From: JBFMDN01 sp040753915
Lineage (GTDB): Bacteria; Desulfobacterota; Desulfomonilia; Desulfomonilales; Desulfomonilaceae
Length of the DNA stretch: 64,000 nucleotides
Direction: 5' to 3'
NCBI GenBank assembly: GCA_040753915.1
Contig: JBFMDN010000001.1
Coordinates: 149,806-213,805 of the forward strand
Shown piece after piece: positions 59,364-64,000 of this stretch (positions are counted from its first letter, which is position 1; the number at the start of each line of letters is the position of its first letter). Under the pieces are notes generated by a model. That model made no database searches and was not told where the DNA came from. It worked only from the letters and a program-made list of their open reading frames with translations. Made by a program: the position numbers and the translations under genes.

Positions 59364-60581
59364 TTATTTCCTGCCCTTTGTTTTCATGATCGAACGTATT
59401 CTCAGCCGAAGAGCGTTAAGACGTATGAATCCGCCTGCATCCGCCTGTGAGTACACTTCGTCTTCCTCGAATGTCGCGAATCGCTCGTCATACAATGACG
59501 AATCCGACCTGCGCCCCGTCACGATCACGTTCCCTTTGTAAAGCTTGAGCCTCACATCTCCCGAGACAGCCCTGCCTGCTTCGTCTATGGCGCTCTGAAG
59601 CATCTCGCGTTCGGGGGAGAACCATAGCCCGTTGTAAACAAGCGAGGCGTAGCGCGGAATCCACTCATCTTTCATGTGCATGACTTCCCGGTCTAGGGTG
59701 ATCGATTCCAAGGCCCGCCGGGCGTGGTGAATGATCGTTCCTCCGGGGGTTTCATACACACCGCGGCTCTTCATGCCCACGTATCGGTTCTCTACCATGT
59801 CGACTCGCCCCACGCCATTTCTGCCTCCCAGATGATTCAAATGGGCCAGGAGTGCCGCGGGAGTCATTCGGCTGCCGTCCACAGCCACAGGGTCGCCGAA
59901 TTCAAAGGTGATAGTGATTTCTTCAGGACGATCTGGTGCGTCGACCGGATCCGCGGTGAGGATGAACATGTCTTTGGGGGGCTCAGACCATGGATCTTCC
60001 AGTATTCCACCCTCGAAGCTTAAATGGAGAAGGTTTCTGTCCATGCTGTACGGCTTCTGCGCGGTTGAAGTCACGGGTATGCCGTGCTCCCGAGCGTACG
60101 CAAGGAGGTCCGATCTCGATCGCATGCTCCACATCCTCCACGGAGCAATGATCGTGATATGCGGATCCAATGCGAGGTACGTGAGCTCGAAGCGAACCTG
60201 ATCGTTCCCCTTTCCCGTAGCCCCGTGGCTCACGGCATCCGCTCCGACCCGAGAGACGAGATCCATTTGCGCGCGTGCTATGCACGGCCGCGCTATGGAC
60301 GTGCCAAGCAGGTAGCATCCTTCGTAAACTGCGTTGGCTCGAAACATGGGGAATACGTACTGGGAGACGAATTCCTCCTTCAGGTCAACGACGTGCAGAG
60401 ATTCTGCTCCCGTGGCTCGAGCCTTCTCGTCCAGAGCATCGAGCTCTTCGCCCTGCCCCAAATCAGCGGCAAAGGCCACTACCGGACAGTGGTATGTCTC
60501 AATGAGCCATCGCAAAATTACCGAGGTGTCCAGTCCGCCCGAATAGGCGAGCACAATTTTTTTCACGCTCCGATCAGTCAC
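59364..60581 (-). CDS. argG: Argininosuccinate synthase
   Basis: ArgG joins citrulline and aspartate with ATP. The P-loop of the PP-ATPase type is KIVLAYSGGLDTSVILRWL, and the citrulline/aspartate sites GATGKGNDQVRFELT and EHGIPVTSTAQKPYSMDRNLLH follow. The 405-residue length is typical. A 76-bp gap separates it from argF. Confidence 0.97.
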   Translation of the reverse strand: MTDRSVKKIVLAYSGGLDTSVILRWLIETYHCPVVAFAADLGQGEELDALDEKARATGAESLHVVDLKEEFVSQYVFPMFRANAVYEGCYLLGTSIARPCIARAQMDLVSRVGADAVSHGATGKGNDQVRFELTYLALDPHITIIAPWRMWSMRSRSDLLAYAREHGIPVTSTAQKPYSMDRNLLHLSFEGGILEDPWSEPPKDMFILTADPVDAPDRPEEITITFEFGDPVAVDGSRMTPAALLAHLNHLGGRNGVGRVDMVENRYVGMKSRGVYETPGGTIIHHARRALESITLDREVMHMKDEWIPRYASLVYNGLWFSPEREMLQSAIDEAGRAVSGDVRLKLYKGNVIVTGRRSDSSLYDERFATFEEDEVYSQADAGGFIRLNALRLRIRSIMKTKGRK

Positions 60582-60657
60582 GGTACCTCCGGTCTCTCCG
60601 TATCTCCGGCCTGTGGTCGGCCACAGGCCAATTGTCTCATTGCCTCAGGGGGCGTTA

Positions 60658-61557
60658 TCATGTTCCGCACAGCATTTCCAGTATTGCCTTCTGGACGTGG
60701 AGCCTGTTCTCGGCCTCTTCCCACACCAAGGAAAGTTCCGATTCCATCACCTCATCGGTGATTTCCTCACCTCGATGCGCCGGCAGGCAGTGGAGCACAT
60801 AGACTTCTTTCCCAGCCTTTTCCAGAAGCTCGGCGTTGACCTGATACCCTTGGAACGCCTTGATTCTGGCCTCGGCCTCACTTTCTTGTCCCATGGAAGC
60901 CCAGACATCCGTGGAAACCACGTCCGCGCCGACAATTGCCTCCGCAGGATCTCTAGTGATAGAGATCTTTGTTGAGGTGAACTGCACAGCGGGATCGTAC
61001 CCGGCCGGACACGCCAGGACAAGGCTGAACCCCAGTTTTTCTGCGGCATTAATCCAGGAATTCGCCATGTTGTTCCCGTCTCCTATCCACGCGGCCCGCA
61101 TGTTCGTCACGTCCAGGCCAACCTGATGCAAGGTAAAGAGGTCTCCCAGCACCTGACATGGGTGCAGCAGATCGGAGAGCGCGTTGACAACCGGCACGCT
61201 TGTCCACTCGGCAAACTCCTCCAGCACTTCCTGGCCGAATGTTCGGATCACGATTCCATCGAGATAACGCGAGAGCACCCGAGCGGTATCCCGGATCGGT
61301 TCCCCTCTTCCCATCTGAATATCCTTGTGATTGAGAACCACCGCATGTCCGCCCAATTGGTGTATCCCAACCTCAAAAGATGTTCTCGTCCTGGTGGAGG
61401 GCTTCTCGAATATCATGCCGATGCTCTTTCCTGCGAGGGCCAACGGTGAACCCTTTCCCGCGACTCCTTGCTTGAATTCTTCGGCCCGGGAAATCAAGCG
61501 CAGGATTTCCTCCTGAGAATAATCGGCCAGGCTGAGAAAATGCCGCTTCCTGTCCAT
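60658..61557 (-). CDS. argF: Ornithine carbamoyltransferase
   Basis: ArgF makes citrulline. The carbamoyl-phosphate loop FEKPSTRTRTSFEVG, HPCQVLGDLFTLHQ (ornithine site), the Asp/Met in DVWASMG and the Cys in HCLPAHRGEEI are complete. The 299-residue length is normal. Its start lies 2 bp after argD's stop. Confidence 0.97.
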   Translation of the reverse strand: MDRKRHFLSLADYSQEEILRLISRAEEFKQGVAGKGSPLALAGKSIGMIFEKPSTRTRTSFEVGIHQLGGHAVVLNHKDIQMGRGEPIRDTARVLSRYLDGIVIRTFGQEVLEEFAEWTSVPVVNALSDLLHPCQVLGDLFTLHQVGLDVTNMRAAWIGDGNNMANSWINAAEKLGFSLVLACPAGYDPAVQFTSTKISITRDPAEAIVGADVVSTDVWASMGQESEAEARIKAFQGYQVNAELLEKAGKEVYVLHCLPAHRGEEITDEVMESELSLVWEEAENRLHVQKAILEMLCGT

Positions 61558-61559
61558 GC

Positions 61560-62759
61560 CTAGGTGCCCTCCCTCTTAGCCAGAACATTCTCCAGAGCCG
61601 TCACAACCGTGTCAATCTCCGGGTCGGTGACTATGAGAGGTGGTAGAAATCTCAGAACCGTCTCCGCAGTGCAATTGACAAGGACGCCTTGCTCGCGCAG
61701 CTCAACTGTGAAATCATTCCCTGGCACCCGCAGATCCACCGCTTGCATCAGGCCAATACCTCTTACCTCCCTGACGATCGCACGCCGGGTTGCCAGGTCT
61801 TCGAGGCGAGAACGGAGGTACGCCCCTCTGGCCCGAACATTCTCAAGAAATCCTGGCTTGAGAATTTCCTCCAGTACAGTAACTGCCGCGGCCGCGGCCA
61901 GAGGATTGCCTCCGAACGTCGACGCGTGGGTTCCAGGCTCAAAGGCACTCGCGACGCTGTCTTTGGCCAAGAGGGCACCCATCGGAACTCCGCCGGCTAT
62001 CCCTTTTGCCAGGGTCATCACGTCAGGCTCGATTCCGAAATGCTCATACGCGAACAGTTTGCCGCTTCTCCCCATGCCTGTCTGGACTTCGTCAAACATG
62101 AGGAGTGCCCCCCGCTGGTCGCAGAGATCTCGAGCTCGTCTGAGATAATCGGAGGGTGGAACTCGAACTCCTCCCTCCCCTTGAATCGGCTCCAACAACA
62201 CTGCCGCCGTTCGATCAGTCATGGCGCCTTCGAGAGCTGCCACATCGCCGAACGGCACGTGGGAAAAGCCGGACACAGGGGGTTCAAAGCCGGCACGATA
62301 CTTGGTTTGACCGGTGGCCGCCAGCGTGGCCAAGGTCCTGCCGTGAAAGGAATTTTCCATGGTAACTATGTGGTATCTCTCATGCTCGCCACGAACGTGG
62401 AAGTAACGCCGCGCAAGCTTTATTGCCCCTTCATTGGCCTCAGCCCCCGAGTTACAGAAGAACACTTTGTCAGCAAAGGAATTCTCCGTCAGGAGCCTCG
62501 CCAGCCGAATCTGCGGCTCTATGTGAAACAAATTTGACACATGGATGAGTCTGGACGCCTGCTCCGCCAACGTTCTCGCAAGCCCCGGATGTCCATGTCC
62601 CAGAGGGCACGCGGCGAGGCCTGCTATGAAATCCAGGTAATCCTTCCCGGCACTGTCCCGCACACGCACACCGTCACCTTCCACCAGCATAATCGGGATG
62701 CGAGAATACGTGTTGAATACGTGCTGCTTGTTCAAGAGGATGAAGTCATCTGAGCTCAT
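61560..62759 (-). CDS. argD: Acetylornithine aminotransferase
   Basis: ArgD (also usable as DapC) transfers an amino group to acetylglutamate semialdehyde. The PLP lysine is in MTLAKGIAGGVP, the cofactor loop in CNSGAEANEGAIKLAR, and HGRTLATLAATGQTKYRAGFEP is typical of class III aminotransferases. ATG at 62759 follows GGAAGGA and gives 399 residues; the frame to 62840 would overlap argB and is not used. A 52-bp gap separates it from argB. Confidence 0.96.
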   Translation of the reverse strand: MSSDDFILLNKQHVFNTYSRIPIMLVEGDGVRVRDSAGKDYLDFIAGLAACPLGHGHPGLARTLAEQASRLIHVSNLFHIEPQIRLARLLTENSFADKVFFCNSGAEANEGAIKLARRYFHVRGEHERYHIVTMENSFHGRTLATLAATGQTKYRAGFEPPVSGFSHVPFGDVAALEGAMTDRTAAVLLEPIQGEGGVRVPPSDYLRRARDLCDQRGALLMFDEVQTGMGRSGKLFAYEHFGIEPDVMTLAKGIAGGVPMGALLAKDSVASAFEPGTHASTFGGNPLAAAAAVTVLEEILKPGFLENVRARGAYLRSRLEDLATRRAIVREVRGIGLMQAVDLRVPGNDFTVELREQGVLVNCTAETVLRFLPPLIVTDPEIDTVVTALENVLAKREGT

Positions 62760-62811
62760 AGTGGTGTCCTTCCCCGTCCGGAGATTCGCAACCGCTTTTT
62801 TCGCGAGAAGC

Positions 62812-63720
62812 CTACAGTCCGGGCGCTTTCTCTCGTACAATTTCCGTGCCTATGCCTTGTTCCGTGAGCAGTTCGAGGAGCAAGCTATGGGAGACCCGGC
62901 CGTCTATAATATGCGCCTTGGGAACTCCGCGCTCGAGAGCTTGCAAGCAGCAGCGGATCTTGGGAACCATTCCTCCAGACGCTACTTCGCTCCTTATGAG
63001 CTCGGCAGCTCTGTCTTCCGACAGGCTGGAGATCAAATTTCCCTCACTGTCGAGCACTCCCGGCACATCAGTAAGGAGAATGAACCTCTCGGCGCCGAGG
63101 GCAGCACTAAGTGCTCCCGCAGCAGTGTCGGCATTGATGTTGTACGGTTTCTCTCCGGGGCCTGCCCCCACTGGAGCAATGACCGGAATGAACCCGCGTT
63201 CTTCCAACGAGCTTATGAGCTCGGGCTCAATCTTCTCTACCTCTCCGACCAATCCGAGATCTTCGTCGATGTCGGCCAATTTTGCGGGGCGCGCCTTGCG
63301 GGCCCGGATGAGCCGCCCGTCTCTGCCAGAAAGTCCCACGGCCTTGCCCCCGTTGAAATTAATGAGAGAGACCACGTCCTTGTTGACCTTAGCAACGAGC
63401 ACCATTTCCACGACGTCCATGGTTTCCTCATCGGTCACCCGAAGACCTCGGACAAAGCGGGTCTCTTTCCCAATCTTCTTGAGAAGCTCGCCGATCTGCG
63501 GTCCTCCGCCGTGGACGATGATCGGTTTCACGCCAACAAAGCTGAGAAGAGCCACGTCTTCAGCAAAATCGTTTTTCAAGGTGGCATCGGTCATTGCGCT
63601 GCCACCATACTTGATGACAATGCGCTTTCCGCGGAACTTCCTGATGTATGGAAGAGCTTCCACAAGGATTTTTGCTCTCAGAGCTGGAGGAGTACTGTGG
63701 GTGAGGATCGGGTCAGTCAT
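62812..63720 (-). CDS. argB: Acetylglutamate kinase
   Basis: ArgB phosphorylates N-acetylglutamate. The motifs VIKYGGSAM, IIVHGGGPQIGELLKKIG, LLTDVPGVL and GGMVPKIRCCLQAL are intact. ATG at 63720 is preferred over a GTG at 63732. It is the first gene of the long minus-strand run. Upstream, at about 63733-63775, is an AT-rich stretch with TTGCCA and a poor -10, which may be the promoter; no ArgR box was recognised. argJ and argC are not in the window. Confidence 0.96.
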   Translation of the reverse strand: MTDPILTHSTPPALRAKILVEALPYIRKFRGKRIVIKYGGSAMTDATLKNDFAEDVALLSFVGVKPIIVHGGGPQIGELLKKIGKETRFVRGLRVTDEETMDVVEMVLVAKVNKDVVSLINFNGGKAVGLSGRDGRLIRARKARPAKLADIDEDLGLVGEVEKIEPELISSLEERGFIPVIAPVGAGPGEKPYNINADTAAGALSAALGAERFILLTDVPGVLDSEGNLISSLSEDRAAELIRSEVASGGMVPKIRCCLQALERGVPKAHIIDGRVSHSLLLELLTEQGIGTEIVREKAPGL

Positions 63721-63732
63721 ATAAGATCTCAC

Positions 63733-64000
63733 TCTAATCTAGAATACAAACTATCTGTTTTAATTATGGCAAATAGCTCCGTAAGTCAATGCGAATCACG
63801 TGGTGGTCGGGTTCTGCGAAAAAATTTCAGTATACCACCATTTATGCTTCAGATCCAACATTACTGGGTACCAGCAGCGATGAAGAGTGATGAGAATCCT
63901 GTGGTGAGGTAGAGACTGGTTGTAGTAACCAGCCGCAGGAGGTCAGGCCCTGGGGACAGAGCTGATCTTGTTCGATGATTTTGCGCATCGAATAGCAGGA
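63733..64000. other. Region upstream of argB, no gene seen
   Basis: About 270 bp to the window edge. The first 60 bp are AT-rich and probably hold the promoter of the arginine-lysine run. The remainder shows no convincing reading frame, hairpin or repeat. Confidence 0.4.

Noticed and set aside
62698..63912. 404-codon plus-strand open frame
   Set aside because: Antisense to argB and argD, which are unambiguous.
1..64000. CRISPR arrays, insertion sequences or prophage
   Set aside because: No regularly spaced short repeats, transposase or phage genes were seen.

Overview
The window is about 64 kb of a bacterial chromosome of moderate GC content. It looks like a deltaproteobacterial (Desulfobacterota-type) anaerobe, by inference. 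Pointers are a Liv-type uptake operon with an extra WHy/LEA-like gene, a three-domain NifU beside NifS, an ABC-2 exporter, NikR, a DUF4416-yicC-rpoZ-rlmB cluster, a long argBDFGH-lipoprotein-lysA-dapA-dapB run, and a probable small selenoprotein. There is no phage, integrase, insertion sequence or CRISPR array. Most of the window is housekeeping or envelope genes with a few accessory pockets.

Layout. 1-3.1 kb: end of a branched-chain-type ABC uptake operon. 3.4-6.8 kb: ligA, acylphosphatase and a ChaN-like protein. 6.8-8.6 kb: a two-gene ABC exporter on the minus strand. 8.8-10.2 kb: an S1-domain protein. 10.5-13.9 kb: a metal/redox pocket with an unknown protein, NikR, one copy of a dispersed repeat, and an operon of TlpA-like thioredoxin, candidate selenoprotein and ArsR, with a promoter and palindromic operator upstream. 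13.9-18.4 kb: an EndoQ-like PHP domain fused to a UvrD helicase, then a TPR protein. 18.6-21.6 kb: three secreted proteins, one of them a lytic-transglycosylase fold without its catalytic motifs. 21.7-26.2 kb: a HEAT-like protein, the second repeat copy, a pilin-like membrane protein, and a transporter/HEAT/cNMP fusion.

26.3-28.3 kb: nifU-nifS for Fe-S assembly. 28.6-31 kb: a LolA-like lipoprotein and small envelope or unknown genes. 31-37.4 kb: rlmB, rpoZ, yicC, DUF4416, dksA, kdsD and glmM. 37.8-42.6 kb: PHP phosphoesterase, AP-superfamily hydrolase, trmL, a response regulator, LD-carboxypeptidase and a VOC protein, with a densely structured non-coding stretch at 42.06-42.23 kb. tRNA-Ser(UGA) lies at 42.89 kb. 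43.3-49.2 kb: a MacAB/DevBCA-like efflux operon led by a Cys-rich secreted protein. 49.5-63.7 kb: an almost unbroken minus-strand run: argB-argD-argF-argG-argH-lipoprotein-lysA-dapA-dapB-FAH-folK-PP0621-like-receiver/kinase-SLT-pgsA.

The most notable item is the 55-codon gene at 12794-12961. It has an in-frame UGA followed by a hairpin that fits the bacterial SECIS rules, and it sits between a thioredoxin and an ArsR repressor with a candidate operator over the promoter. Also worth attention are the 228-bp dispersed repeat, the overlapping hairpins at 42.1 kb, the EndoQ-UvrD fusion and the pseudo-transglycosylase operon. All product names come from reading motifs by eye; no database search was possible.
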